From the NCBI GenBank assembly GCA_019748195.1, contig JAIEPW010000025.1:1-64000 (forward strand): a DNA stretch of 64,000 nucleotides. The letters run 5' to 3'. Positions 1-9,337 of this stretch are shown in pieces. The notes under the pieces were generated by a model. It saw nothing but the letters and a program-made list of their open reading frames with translations. It searched no databases and was not told the origin of the DNA. A program made the position numbers and the translations under genes. The DNA comes from Bryobacteraceae bacterium. GTDB taxonomy: Bacteria > Acidobacteriota > Terriglobia > Bryobacterales > Bryobacteraceae. The stretch's first letter is position 1; each line of letters starts with the position of its first letter.

Positions 1-1472
<1,472 letters not shown>

Positions 1473-1562
1473 AGTGCTGAGTCCCTTCCGGCTACACGCC
1501 TGCGCGTCTTGAGAAATCCGAATTCAGACGCAGTATATCTGACGGCGGCCGGTTGGGGCGAG

Positions 1563-2009
1563 TTACCCCCGCCCACTCTCCACCAGCAGGGTCACCGGGC
1601 CGTCGTTCACCAGATGCACCGACATCATGGCCTGAAAGATGCCGGTCTCCACCGGCACGCCCACGGCACGCATGCGATCGCAGAACAACTCGTATAGCCT
1701 CCTGGCTTCTTCGGGCGGCGCCGCGAGGTCGAAGGAGGGACGTCGTCCTTTCCGGGTATCGCCGTAGAGAGTGAACTGCGAAACGATCAGCGCGCTGCCC
1801 GAAGTGTCGAGCAGGCTGCGATTCATTTTGCCCTCCGCGTCGGCGAAGATCCGGAGCTGCGAGACTTTGGACGCCAGTTGCTCCGCGTCGGATTCCGTGT
1901 CGCCCCGGGCCACCCCTAGCAGGATCAACAACCCGGGTCCGATCCGGCCGGCCGTAACGCCGTCGACATCCACTCGGGCCTCGGAGACCCGTTGCAGGAG
2001 TGCGCGCAT
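1563..2009 (-). CDS. dtd: D-aminoacyl-tRNA deacylase
   Basis: A homodimeric cytoplasmic editing enzyme that hydrolyses D-amino acids, and also glycine mischarged on tRNA(Ala), from tRNA. The 148-residue product has the family length and begins [13 protein letters not shown] as in known Dtd proteins. The SQFTLYGD motif and the C-terminal NDGPVT motif (the Gly-cisPro region that rejects L-amino acids) are both present. The frame could extend three codons upstream to a TTG at 2018, but the ATG at 2009 matches the family start. It stands alone, followed on its 5' side by the tandem repeat array. Confidence 0.93.
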   Translation of the reverse strand: MRALLQRVSEARVDVDGVTAGRIGPGLLILLGVARGDTESDAEQLASKVSQLRIFADAEGKMNRSLLDTSGSALIVSQFTLYGDTRKGRRPSFDLAAPPEEARRLYELFCDRMRAVGVPVETGIFQAMMSVHLVNDGPVTLLVESGRG

Positions 2010-2127
2010 GACTCTCAAGATTATCCGTGAAGCTGCCGATGGATCGAACTACCGAGGTCGGGTTGTTGTGGTTCCGATCCGGAAGCCGGGGTGGTTGCCC
2101 GGCCGAACCCGCGGGGCAACTGTAGCG

Positions 2128-2352
2128 CCTGGCACGGTTCAACGTGAAGGAAAGCGGGTCCGAAGCGGCCTGGCACGGTTGAACGTGAAGGAAAGCGGGT
2201 CCGAAGCGGCCTGGCCCGGTTGAACGTGAAGGAAAGCGGGTCCGAAGCGGCCCGGCCCGGTTGAACGTGAAGGAAAGCGGGTCCGAAGCGGCCTGGCCCG
2301 GATCAACGTGAAGGAAAGGGGGGTCCGGGGCGCCTAGCCCCGTCAAACGTGA
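2128..2352. repeat. 41-bp tandem repeat array (five units plus a partial)
   Basis: Units start at 2128, 2169, 2210, 2251 and 2292, each beginning CCTGGC(A/C)CGG or a close variant and sharing the core CGTGAAGGAAAGCGGG. The first four differ from one another at one to three positions. The fifth is more diverged and one base longer, and a sixth, from about 2334, is only partial. The last CGTGA of the array supplies the GTG used as start of the next gene. The period is not a multiple of three and the units abut without spacers, so this is neither a protein repeat nor a CRISPR array. It lies between dtd and the small ORF at 2349. Confidence 0.92.
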
Positions 2353-2636
2353 TCTACGAACGCGAGCGCATTCGAACCACCGAGCCCGGCGGCTTCTTTC
2401 ACCTGGAAGAAGAAGCCACCAAAACCCGCATCTGGGGCTACGGCTACGGCAGCAACATCAAGCTCACCGACGAGTACGGCAACGTCTGGGTCGGCTCCGC
2501 CGAACGCATGGGGGACCGCACGGTCACCTATCGCTTCCGCGACGGCCGGGGACGCACCATCAGCGGCGTATCGGACTCCATGTCCGTCACTCTGCGCGAC
2601 GACCGGGGCAGCACCTTCAAGGGCTTCGTCGACTGA
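2349..2636 (+). CDS. Small hypothetical protein (95 aa)
   Basis: I do not recognise this protein. It is 95 residues long, charged and soluble, with no signal peptide. It is rich in short alternating segments (TRIWGYGYGSN, YGNVWVGSAERM, TVTYRFRDGRGR, SVTLRDDRGST) that look like a series of beta strands. It begins with GTG inside the last degenerate unit of the 41-bp array and ends 12 bases before the following deacetylase gene, so the two may be co-transcribed. The start is weakly supported; the compositional match to neighbouring genes favours a real gene. Confidence 0.5.
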   Translation: MIYERERIRTTEPGGFFHLEEEATKTRIWGYGYGSNIKLTDEYGNVWVGSAERMGDRTVTYRFRDGRGRTISGVSDSMSVTLRDDRGSTFKGFVD

Positions 2637-2648
2637 CATAATCGGAGG

Positions 2649-3614
2649 ATGCTGATCTGGCTCCTCCTTCTGCTGGCGCTTCCCGCTTTTTCGCAGACGT
2701 ATGCCGAGCGGCTCGGCTTCCCGGCCGACGCCCGCGTCCTCATCCTGCATATCGACGACGCCGGGATGTCGTACGACTCCAATCAGGGCGTCATCCGCAC
2801 GGTAGAAAACTCGCCCGTGCGATCTCTTTCGGTGATGATGCCCACGCCATGGGTGCCGCAGATGGTGCGATACATCAAATCGCGGCCCGATGTCGACGCA
2901 GGCTTGCACCTCACGCTGACTTCCGAATGGAAGGAATACCGCTGGGGTCCGCTGGTGGGAACCGCGGGCGCGCCGGGCCTGGTTGATCCCGAAGGAGCGA
3001 TGTGGCGCGGCGTCGAACAGGTGGTCAGAAACGCGAGTCCGGACGAAGTGGAGCGGGAGATCCGGGCGCAGGTGGACCGCGCGGTGAAGATGGGCTTCAC
3101 GCCCACGCACCTGGACTCCCACATGGGCACGCTGTTCGCGACACCGGAATTTCTGGACCGCTACGTGCGCGTGGGAATCGACCGCCAGATCCCGGTGATG
3201 ATGCCCGGCGGGCACAACACCTATCTTGCGAAAGACTCGCCCGGACGTGACCTCGCACTCGTCCGCAAGCTCGGCGAACGCCTTTGGGCCGCGGGCCTGC
3301 CGGTTTTGGACGACCTGCACAACACCAGCTACGGCTGGAAACCGCCCGCGGGCGCCGGCGACGCGGAACTGCGCAAATGGCGAACCGCCAGGTACAAGGA
3401 GACGTTGCTCGAGCTGAAGCCCGGTTTGACCATGGTGATCCTGCACAACACCGCTCCCAGTGAGGTGTTCGCGCACATCTCCGATTCCGGCGTGCTGCGC
3501 AAGGCGGACATGCTGGCAATGACCGATCCGGAATTTCAGCGCTTCTTGGTGGAGGAGCATTTCGTGCTCACTACGTGGCGCGAGGTGCACGAACGCCGCC
3601 GGAAGCTCCGGTAG
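2649..3614 (+). CDS. ChbG/YdjC-like carbohydrate deacetylase, secreted
   Basis: The 321-residue product has a short hydrophobic signal peptide (MLIWLLLLLALPAFSQ). The YdjC-like signature is visible: HIDDAGMS near residue 37 with the metal-binding Asp, GLHLTLT with a conserved His near residue 87, and THLDSHMG near residue 155 with further metal-binding His residues. The family removes acetyl groups from oligosaccharides such as diacetylchitobiose in a metal-dependent way. The signal peptide places this copy in the periplasm or outside. Convergent with the next gene, 13 bases apart. Confidence 0.8.
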   Translation: MLIWLLLLLALPAFSQTYAERLGFPADARVLILHIDDAGMSYDSNQGVIRTVENSPVRSLSVMMPTPWVPQMVRYIKSRPDVDAGLHLTLTSEWKEYRWGPLVGTAGAPGLVDPEGAMWRGVEQVVRNASPDEVEREIRAQVDRAVKMGFTPTHLDSHMGTLFATPEFLDRYVRVGIDRQIPVMMPGGHNTYLAKDSPGRDLALVRKLGERLWAAGLPVLDDLHNTSYGWKPPAGAGDAELRKWRTARYKETLLELKPGLTMVILHNTAPSEVFAHISDSGVLRKADMLAMTDPEFQRFLVEEHFVLTTWREVHERRRKLR

Positions 3615-3627
3615 CACCTGCCGTGCG

Positions 3628-4074
3628 TTACCGGTTGTCGACTACCTTGCCTCCGCCGTCAAACCGCACCAGCACTCCGCTGTCGCGGCCGATCATCCGG
3701 AAGTTAAAGTAAACGGTCCACGGTTCACCGTCGCTCAGCAGTTTCTCCAATCGCTGCTCGAAATCCGCCCGCGATATCTTTCGCAGGTCAGTCTCCCGTC
3801 CGTCCGGCTGGACCGGAGTGAGCACGTAGACCTCACCCGAGTACCCAAAATACTCCGGCCCAACCTTGGCGCGATTTTGAGTGCCCCGTCCCCGCGGATG
3901 CGCATTGATCATCGCCCAGCCATCGAGCTGCCGGGACACTTCCGCAAAGGACATCCCCGCGCGAACCCCGCTCGCCTTCCGCCCCACGGTCCTCGCCTGG
4001 AGCCCAGCCATGCTCGCGAGCGCGATCGCGGCGATGGCCGCTGAACCGGCAACTACCTTCTTCCAATGGCCCAT
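3628..4074 (-). CDS. Hypothetical exported protein
   Basis: I do not recognise the family. From the ATG at 4074 the product is 148 residues and begins MGHWKKVVAGSAAIAAIALAS, a convincing signal or anchor segment; the longer frame upstream (to 4143) adds only Arg-rich sequence typical of untranslated GC-rich DNA. The mature part has a GMSFAEVSRQLDGW segment, reminiscent of small outer-membrane assembly-type lipoproteins that carry a G-M-S-x-x-E-V motif, but this is only a resemblance. Confidence 0.6.
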   Translation of the reverse strand: MGHWKKVVAGSAAIAAIALASMAGLQARTVGRKASGVRAGMSFAEVSRQLDGWAMINAHPRGRGTQNRAKVGPEYFGYSGEVYVLTPVQPDGRETDLRKISRADFEQRLEKLLSDGEPWTVYFNFRMIGRDSGVLVRFDGGGKVVDNR

Positions 4075-4156
4075 GCGCAATAGCCTACCGCGGAGCGCTG
4101 GGCATGTTCCCTGCCTTGCACGACGATCGAAAGGACCTTGCAAGCGCTTTACTGAC

Positions 4157-5032
4157 TCAGAGCCTCTCCGCGAGCACCTTGGCCAGGTCCGCGATCAGGA
4201 TGTTGCCGATGTTGTCCATCGAATAGTCGGTCTTCTTCATGCCATCCACGGTGATGGCCATGGCGATGCGCCCGCGGGGCGTGTAGACGACGCCCACATC
4301 GCTGCGCAGCGCGTCCAGGGATCCGGACTTGCTGGCGACCCGATGCGCGATGCGGCGGCCGATCCCCTCGGTATACTGCTGCCGCTTCAGGATCGCCAGC
4401 ATTTCCTTCGAAGCTTCCGGGCTGACGATCTCGCCCTTTTCCAGCTTCTCGAGCAGCGTCACCATCTCCCGCGGGGAAGTGACCCCGATCCCCCACTTGC
4501 GGTTCTCCTCCACCGAGCCGAAGCGGGTCCACCCGCTGGCCGCCTTCAGTTGATTCGCGTCACCGCGAATCTTGCGGAGAACGTACGTGTTCTTCAGTCC
4601 CAGCGACTCCATGCGCGCGTTCACGGCATCGCCGCCGAATTTCTCCAGGATCAGGTTGGTGGCGGTGTTATCGCTGACCACGATCATCAGGTTGACCAGA
4701 TCGCGCAGGGGCAGCTCGACCCCGTCGGAGAGCTCGCGGACCACGCCGGAGCCCGATACCTTATCGGCCTCGCGCAGCGTGATTGCATCGGTGAACTTCG
4801 CTTTGTCTTCGGCCACCTGCGCGAACACCTCGATCATTACCGGCAGTTTGATGGTGGATGCGGTGCGCACGCGCTCCTCGCCGTTCAGGGAGTAAACGGC
4901 CCCCGAATCCAGATTCTTGGCGTAGATCCAGACGTTGGCCGGGAACGCCCTGATCCGCGTGCGGATCTTCGAATCCAGGGTGCTTTGCGCGGGAGCCAGT
5001 CCCGCCAGGAGAAGCAGCAGCGCCAATCGCAT
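4157..5032 (-). CDS. Class A beta-lactamase-like serine hydrolase
   Basis: A 291-residue secreted protein with signal peptide MRLALLLLLAGLAPAQS. The three class A/penicillin-recognition motifs are in order and correctly spaced: Ser59-Thr-Ile-Lys62 with the nucleophilic Ser, Ser120-Asp-Asn122, and Lys235-Ser-Gly237. A VEENRKWG segment near residues 174-181 sits where the omega loop with the general-base Glu would be, but it does not match the usual ExxLN pattern exactly. Hydrolysis of beta-lactam antibiotics is therefore plausible but unproven; a DD-peptidase-like role is the alternative. There is no linked ampR- or blaI-like regulator. Confidence 0.82.
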   Translation of the reverse strand: MRLALLLLLAGLAPAQSTLDSKIRTRIRAFPANVWIYAKNLDSGAVYSLNGEERVRTASTIKLPVMIEVFAQVAEDKAKFTDAITLREADKVSGSGVVRELSDGVELPLRDLVNLMIVVSDNTATNLILEKFGGDAVNARMESLGLKNTYVLRKIRGDANQLKAASGWTRFGSVEENRKWGIGVTSPREMVTLLEKLEKGEIVSPEASKEMLAILKRQQYTEGIGRRIAHRVASKSGSLDALRSDVGVVYTPRGRIAMAITVDGMKKTDYSMDNIGNILIADLAKVLAERL

Positions 5033-5054
5033 GACAGCTATTATGCGCGATGTC

Positions 5055-7022
5055 TCAGTTGTTGGACTTCGGTCGCTGATACGGGCTTTCGACGTACTTC
5101 TGCGCTTCCTCCAGCGCGCCCTGGGTGTTGTCCTTGGTGCGCAGCGCCTGCTTGTATTCGTTCACCGCGCGGACGCGCTGATCGGTGATGTCGAAGATCT
5201 TGCCGAGCTGCACATGGGCCCACACCTCGGTCCACTTCGGCTCCAGATCGCCGGAGAGCGCCGCGCGGAACTCATTGGCGGCCGCTTGATAGTTGTTCTG
5301 CAGGAAGAACAGCTCCCCCACGCGATAGTGCGCCAGCGAGGAGTTGCGGCTGACATCGAGCGCTTTCTGGTATTCCTTCAGCGCTTCGGTGAAGTCGCCG
5401 ATCTCGGCGAACTGCTCGCCCCGCCGGATCGCCACCGCCAGCCGGGTGGAGTCGTTGAACTTCAACACCTGGTCCTGCGGGTCCAGCGTGATCTTCTTGG
5501 GTTTTCCAAACGTATCGACGGCGAACTCGCTCGAGGTGCCCACCACTTCCACCCGCTTGGTCTCGGGGTTGCCTTCGGTCTCGATGCGAACGTCCATCGG
5601 CATGCGGAACGTGTCCAGATCCTGGGCGACCTTGCCCACCACGCGGAATCCCTTCGAGGTGCGGAATACCGTGTACTCCAGCTTGAACTCCGGCGCCCCG
5701 GCCGATTCCACCCATTCAATGAAGAAATAGTTCAGGCTTTCGCTGGCGATTTCTTCCGCCACTTTCTGGAAGTCCGCGGTGCTCGCCGACCGGAAGCTGA
5801 ATCGCTCCGGAAACGCCTTCAGCAATCTGGCGAAGTTCTCATCGCCGATGACGTGGCGGAGCATGTTCAGAATCGCCGCGCCCTTGCCGGCCGTGGCGGC
5901 CCAGTACTCGGGCGAATAATCCTCAAGCCGCGCGGACTGGGATAGCGGCGGATTTTCCACCGTCAGGGCCTCGATGTAGGTGTCGCGCATTTCGGCTTCA
6001 AACGCCGCCGGACCCTTGGCCTCGCGCACGTAAAGAAACTCGGAGTAGCGGGCCAGCCCGTTCTCCCACCACATGGAATTACGGGTTGTGGGCGACACCA
6101 GCATCCCCCACCACTGGCGCGAGATCTGATTCGCGAGAACCTTCGCGTTCACTTCCCTGCCGATGGTCCGGGGCGACAGGAACAGCAGGCCCGGCGCGCT
6201 GTAACCGTTGGGAGTTCCGGCCTCGGTCTCCACCACGGTCAGGCCGGACTTTGGAGGCAGCCCGAACAGGCCGGTGAAGAAGGTCATGATGCGCCCGATT
6301 TCCTGGCCGTACTGCGGCGTCATCGCTGCGCCGTCGCGGAAGAAGAACGTCGTCGTCACTCCGCCGGCCGTCTCCCGGCGGGGCTCCCCCTTCACAACCG
6401 CCACACTGCCCGGAAAGGACGCCTGGCGATACTCAAACTTATATGCCTGCTTGCCCTCGGGCGCCGTATCCGCGCTCTCGGTCCCGCTCGCAACCACGCG
6501 AAAGCCCCGCGGCACCGTGACCTTGATGTCGGCGGCAAAGCGGTCCGTCGAATAGCCGCTCACCGGGAACCAGCGCGCCGGGTACAGCAGGTACGCGTAG
6601 TCCGGCTGCACGGCCGCGAACTTGATTCCGAATACCGGCGACTCCTCGTTGCCGGTCAGCGTGCCGTCGTAGGTGAACGTAAACGTCGCAGTCTGGCCCT
6701 TGGGCAGCGCGGCCGGCAGGCTCAAGCGAACGCTGGAATCCTGCTGCAGCCGGGACGCGGGCACCTGCCGCCCCGTGGTGTCGGTGACCCGAGCCAGATT
6801 CAAGGCGTTGTTCAGTTCGAATTGCAGCAGGGAGGTGTCCTCGAGCGGCGTGAACTTCACGCGGACCACCGCGGCAAGCGTTTGCGTGCGGGGGTTCACC
6901 TCGGCGTCGATCGAGTACTGTTCCACGTCGATGCGGCCGGCGCCGGTACGGCCCTGCGCCCAGCCCGCCGCCGGAAGCAGCAACGCCAACCCTCCCGCCC
7001 ACGCGCAAACTCTACGAAACAT
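5055..7022 (-). CDS. M1-peptidase-like protein with C-terminal TPR region, catalytic residues replaced
   Basis: A 655-residue exported protein (signal MFRRVCAWAGGLALLLPAAG). It has an N-terminal beta domain (residues 30-210), a gluzincin-like domain (about 225-450), a beta domain (450-530) and tetratricopeptide-like helices (about 540-640). The M1 layout is clear: PNGYSAPG replaces the GxMEN loop, and NQISRQWWG followed by WWENGLARYSEF stands where HExxHxW...NEG should be. Both zinc His residues (298, 302), the catalytic Glu (299) and the third ligand (321) are Asn, Arg, Gln and Asn. It should bind no catalytic zinc, so a scaffold or binding role is inferred. Its start overlaps the end of lpxB by 11 bases. 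Confidence 0.82.
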   Translation of the reverse strand: MFRRVCAWAGGLALLLPAAGWAQGRTGAGRIDVEQYSIDAEVNPRTQTLAAVVRVKFTPLEDTSLLQFELNNALNLARVTDTTGRQVPASRLQQDSSVRLSLPAALPKGQTATFTFTYDGTLTGNEESPVFGIKFAAVQPDYAYLLYPARWFPVSGYSTDRFAADIKVTVPRGFRVVASGTESADTAPEGKQAYKFEYRQASFPGSVAVVKGEPRRETAGGVTTTFFFRDGAAMTPQYGQEIGRIMTFFTGLFGLPPKSGLTVVETEAGTPNGYSAPGLLFLSPRTIGREVNAKVLANQISRQWWGMLVSPTTRNSMWWENGLARYSEFLYVREAKGPAAFEAEMRDTYIEALTVENPPLSQSARLEDYSPEYWAATAGKGAAILNMLRHVIGDENFARLLKAFPERFSFRSASTADFQKVAEEIASESLNYFFIEWVESAGAPEFKLEYTVFRTSKGFRVVGKVAQDLDTFRMPMDVRIETEGNPETKRVEVVGTSSEFAVDTFGKPKKITLDPQDQVLKFNDSTRLAVAIRRGEQFAEIGDFTEALKEYQKALDVSRNSSLAHYRVGELFFLQNNYQAAANEFRAALSGDLEPKWTEVWAHVQLGKIFDITDQRVRAVNEYKQALRTKDNTQGALEEAQKYVESPYQRPKSNN

Positions 7023-8154
7023 GAATCCGGTCCTCTTTCAAAAATGGGGCCACTGCGTCCGCCGCCGCCGCCATGGGATCCTGCCTGGTTGCCAGCACGC
7101 GGGAGACCTCCCGCAAGTCCCGCCGCATGACCTCGCGGGCCTCGGGCGAGTCGAGCAGAGCTTGCAGCTCCTTTGCCAACCGCTCTCCGGTCATCTCGTC
7201 CTGCATCACTTCCTCGACAATCCGCTTCCGCGCCACCAGGTTGACCATGGACAGAAACGGCGTCCGCACCAGCCTGCGGCCTACTTTCCAAGTTAACGCG
7301 TTTACCCGGTAAAACGTGATCAGCGGCGTTCCCAGCAGCGCGGCTTCGATAGTTACCGTCCCACTGGCCGCAAGCGCCACGTCACAATGGGCCAGCAAAT
7401 CCCAGGTAAGCCCTTCAATGCGTTGGATGGACGCGGCGGTAAGGGGTTCCGAAAATCTTTCCGCCCGGACGCCCGCGGGCAGGCCCAAGACCCATTGAAC
7501 CCCGCTCCCGATCCGCTCCGCTGCCTGGATGAGGTGAGGCAAATGACGCTGGATCTCCCCTTTCCGGCTTCCCGGAAGCAAAGCCACCACGGGACGCCCC
7601 GGCTCCAGACCCGCCTTTTCGAAGAATTGCTCCCGCGTGAGGCTCGGACGGACCGTTCTGGTCAGAGGATGCCCTATGTAGTCGGCTGCGACGCCGCGGT
7701 CGCGGAACCACTTCTCTTCGAAAGGGAAAATGCAGAGCAGCCGGTCTACCACCTTGCGGATGGTCTTCACTCGCCCCTGCCGCCAGGCCCAAACCTGGGG
7801 CGCGATGAGGTAGACGACCGGCACACCCATTCGTTTCAGCCTCCCGGCCAGGCGGAGGTGAAAATCGGGGCTGTCGGTTAGGATCGCCAGGTCCGGCTTC
7901 TCCCGTTCCGCGGCGGCGATCAGCTTGTCGAATTCGCCCTTGATCCGCGGCAAATGGGAGATCACTTCCACCAGGCCGACCACGCCCAGGCTGGCGGCGT
8001 CTACCACCATGCGGACGCCGGCCTCGCGCAGTTTCGGCCCCGCGCACCCGAAAAAGTCCGCGCCGGGGTAGCGGCGGCGAAGTTCGTGAACCAGTTGGGA
8101 GGCGTAGAAATCGCCGGAGGCTTCCCCGGCGGAGACAAGAATCTTGCTGGCCAC
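7012..8154 (-). CDS. lpxB: Lipid-A-disaccharide synthase
   Basis: Glycosyltransferase family 19 enzyme that joins UDP-2,3-diacylglucosamine and lipid X to form the lipid A disaccharide, on the inner face of the inner membrane. The 380-residue length fits the family. Diagnostic segments are the N-terminal LVSAGEASGDFYAS, FFGCAGPKLREAG, DSPDFHLRLAG, YLIAPQVWAWRQGRVK and LPGSRKGEI, followed by SGTVTIEAALLGTPLITFY. No other lpx gene is in the window, so it is detached from the usual lpxD-fabZ-lpxA cluster here. It implies an outer membrane with lipid A. Confidence 0.96.
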   Translation of the reverse strand: MASKILVSAGEASGDFYASQLVHELRRRYPGADFFGCAGPKLREAGVRMVVDAASLGVVGLVEVISHLPRIKGEFDKLIAAAEREKPDLAILTDSPDFHLRLAGRLKRMGVPVVYLIAPQVWAWRQGRVKTIRKVVDRLLCIFPFEEKWFRDRGVAADYIGHPLTRTVRPSLTREQFFEKAGLEPGRPVVALLPGSRKGEIQRHLPHLIQAAERIGSGVQWVLGLPAGVRAERFSEPLTAASIQRIEGLTWDLLAHCDVALAASGTVTIEAALLGTPLITFYRVNALTWKVGRRLVRTPFLSMVNLVARKRIVEEVMQDEMTGERLAKELQALLDSPEAREVMRRDLREVSRVLATRQDPMAAAADAVAPFLKEDRIHVS

Positions 8155-8191
8155 GTGACTTCAGTTTAGAGTACGCGCCGGCCAGGCGGGC

Positions 8192-8842
8192 TTACTTTCC
8201 CATCTTGAGCTTCATCGCTGCGCCGGCCCGCTCCAGCAGCCCCTTTCGAAGCTCCACCAGCCGGGCGCCCTGGGCGCCTTCCTGGATCAGATCCGCCGCG
8301 GCCACTCCGTGCGGCGCCAGATCCTCCAAATAGATGATCATCAGCTCATTCCGCTTGCTTTCGTCCAGGTGCACCAGCCGCTGGAACACCGCTTCCGTGG
8401 GCAGTTTCAGGCCCTTCGCCGCCACCAGCTTGCGCATCCATTCGCCATCGGACCCGGCGCGCTGCCGCGCCGCCGATTCGGCGGTGGAAACCCGGGTGTC
8501 CGCGTAAAACTCCACGCCCGATACCGTTGCCCGCCCGCTCGCGCTGTAGTTGTAAGTGTTGTTGTTGGCCGGCAGATAGCCTTCGAACTGCAGCCAGATG
8601 AGGCGCTTCACAACGCCCGCGGGACTCGCTTCCGCGAAGAAGTGCTGTTCCGCGTCGGCGACCCCGTACAAGTTGAACCGCTGGCCGCCCAGGTAGCGGA
8701 ACTCCTTGCCGATTTCAATCCTGATCTCGGGGTTGCGCGCCGAGGTCACCACCTGGCCCTCCACCTTCCGTTCCGGAGGCGGCATCTCCTGTGCGGTGAG
8801 AAGCGAGGCGAGGGCCAGGCAGCCCCAGATGCGGAGAGTCAT
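8192..8842 (-). CDS. Hypothetical exported protein
   Basis: I do not recognise this 216-residue protein. It begins with a clear signal peptide (MTLRIWGCLALASLLTAQE). The middle has a beta-rich part with GGQRFNLYGVADAEQHFF and LIWLQFEGYLPANNNTYNYS, followed by a helical C-terminal half with ELMIIYLEDLAPHGVAAADL. It sits 37 bases upstream of lpxB on the same strand and may share its transcript, but nothing ties it to lipid A. Confidence 0.65.
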   Translation of the reverse strand: MTLRIWGCLALASLLTAQEMPPPERKVEGQVVTSARNPEIRIEIGKEFRYLGGQRFNLYGVADAEQHFFAEASPAGVVKRLIWLQFEGYLPANNNTYNYSASGRATVSGVEFYADTRVSTAESAARQRAGSDGEWMRKLVAAKGLKLPTEAVFQRLVHLDESKRNELMIIYLEDLAPHGVAAADLIQEGAQGARLVELRKGLLERAGAAMKLKMGK

Positions 8843-8881
8843 GTAGGCAAGTACGCGCCACCCCGCCGCCCGTTACGCCTT

Positions 8882-9274
8882 TTACTTCGTTTTCGTGAGT
8901 CCGTGACCCCCCACGGGCGTCGTAATGGTCCTGGCGCCGAATCCCGCCAGCATCGGCCTGGCAGCGGCGATAGCTTTTTGGACGGACGGAATCTTCAGCG
9001 ATGCCGCGTGGCTGTCCGCGCTGTCCCAAACTTCGGTGATCCAGATCGTGTTCTCTTCCGCCGGGTCCTTGGCGACCACGTAGCTGAGGCATCCCGGCAT
9101 GCCGGAAATACCTTCGAGCAGGATCGCGATCAGCGCGTCACGCTGCCCCGCGGTGGCGGTCATGCTGCCGATGATTCCATACATGCGCGCTTCCTCCAAC
9201 GGTTCGGACCGCCCCAGGGCGGCCGCGAGTGAAATGCCGACGCTTCCCATCAGTTCGCGGCGTCCTATTCCCAT
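8882..9274 (-). CDS. Exported antibiotic biosynthesis monooxygenase (ABM)-domain protein
   Basis: A 130-residue protein with a twin-arginine-like leader (GRRELMGSVGISLAAAL, residues 4-20), then a dimeric ferredoxin-like alpha+beta barrel of the YgiN/ABM type: YGIIGSMTATAGQRDALIAI, PGCLSYVVAKDPAEENTIWI, EVWDSADSHAASLKIPSVQK. Proteins of this fold include cofactor-free quinol oxygenases and haem-degrading enzymes; the substrate here is unknown. The predicted export is unusual for the fold, since most ABM proteins are cytoplasmic. Divergent from the permease gene at 9338. Confidence 0.75.
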   Translation of the reverse strand: MGIGRRELMGSVGISLAAALGRSEPLEEARMYGIIGSMTATAGQRDALIAILLEGISGMPGCLSYVVAKDPAEENTIWITEVWDSADSHAASLKIPSVQKAIAAARPMLAGFGARTITTPVGGHGLTKTK

Positions 9275-9337
9275 CCCTTCAGACTAGCTTTCGAAAATCG
9301 CAAGCGTCTGCTAACCGCGCGGGGCGTATCCAGTTTC

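Noticed and set aside
1492-2346. A 284-codon minus-strand frame through the 41-bp repeats
   Set aside because: It reads dtd in the wrong frame and then the repeats; the period is not a multiple of three and the translation is low-complexity Arg/Pro/Ser. It is a by-product of the array.
2128-2352. CRISPR array
   Set aside because: Units are contiguous with no unique spacers and there are no cas genes.
5055-7022. Calling the M1-like gene a pseudogene
   Set aside because: The frame is full length, with signal peptide and TPR region and normal composition; only the catalytic residues are changed.
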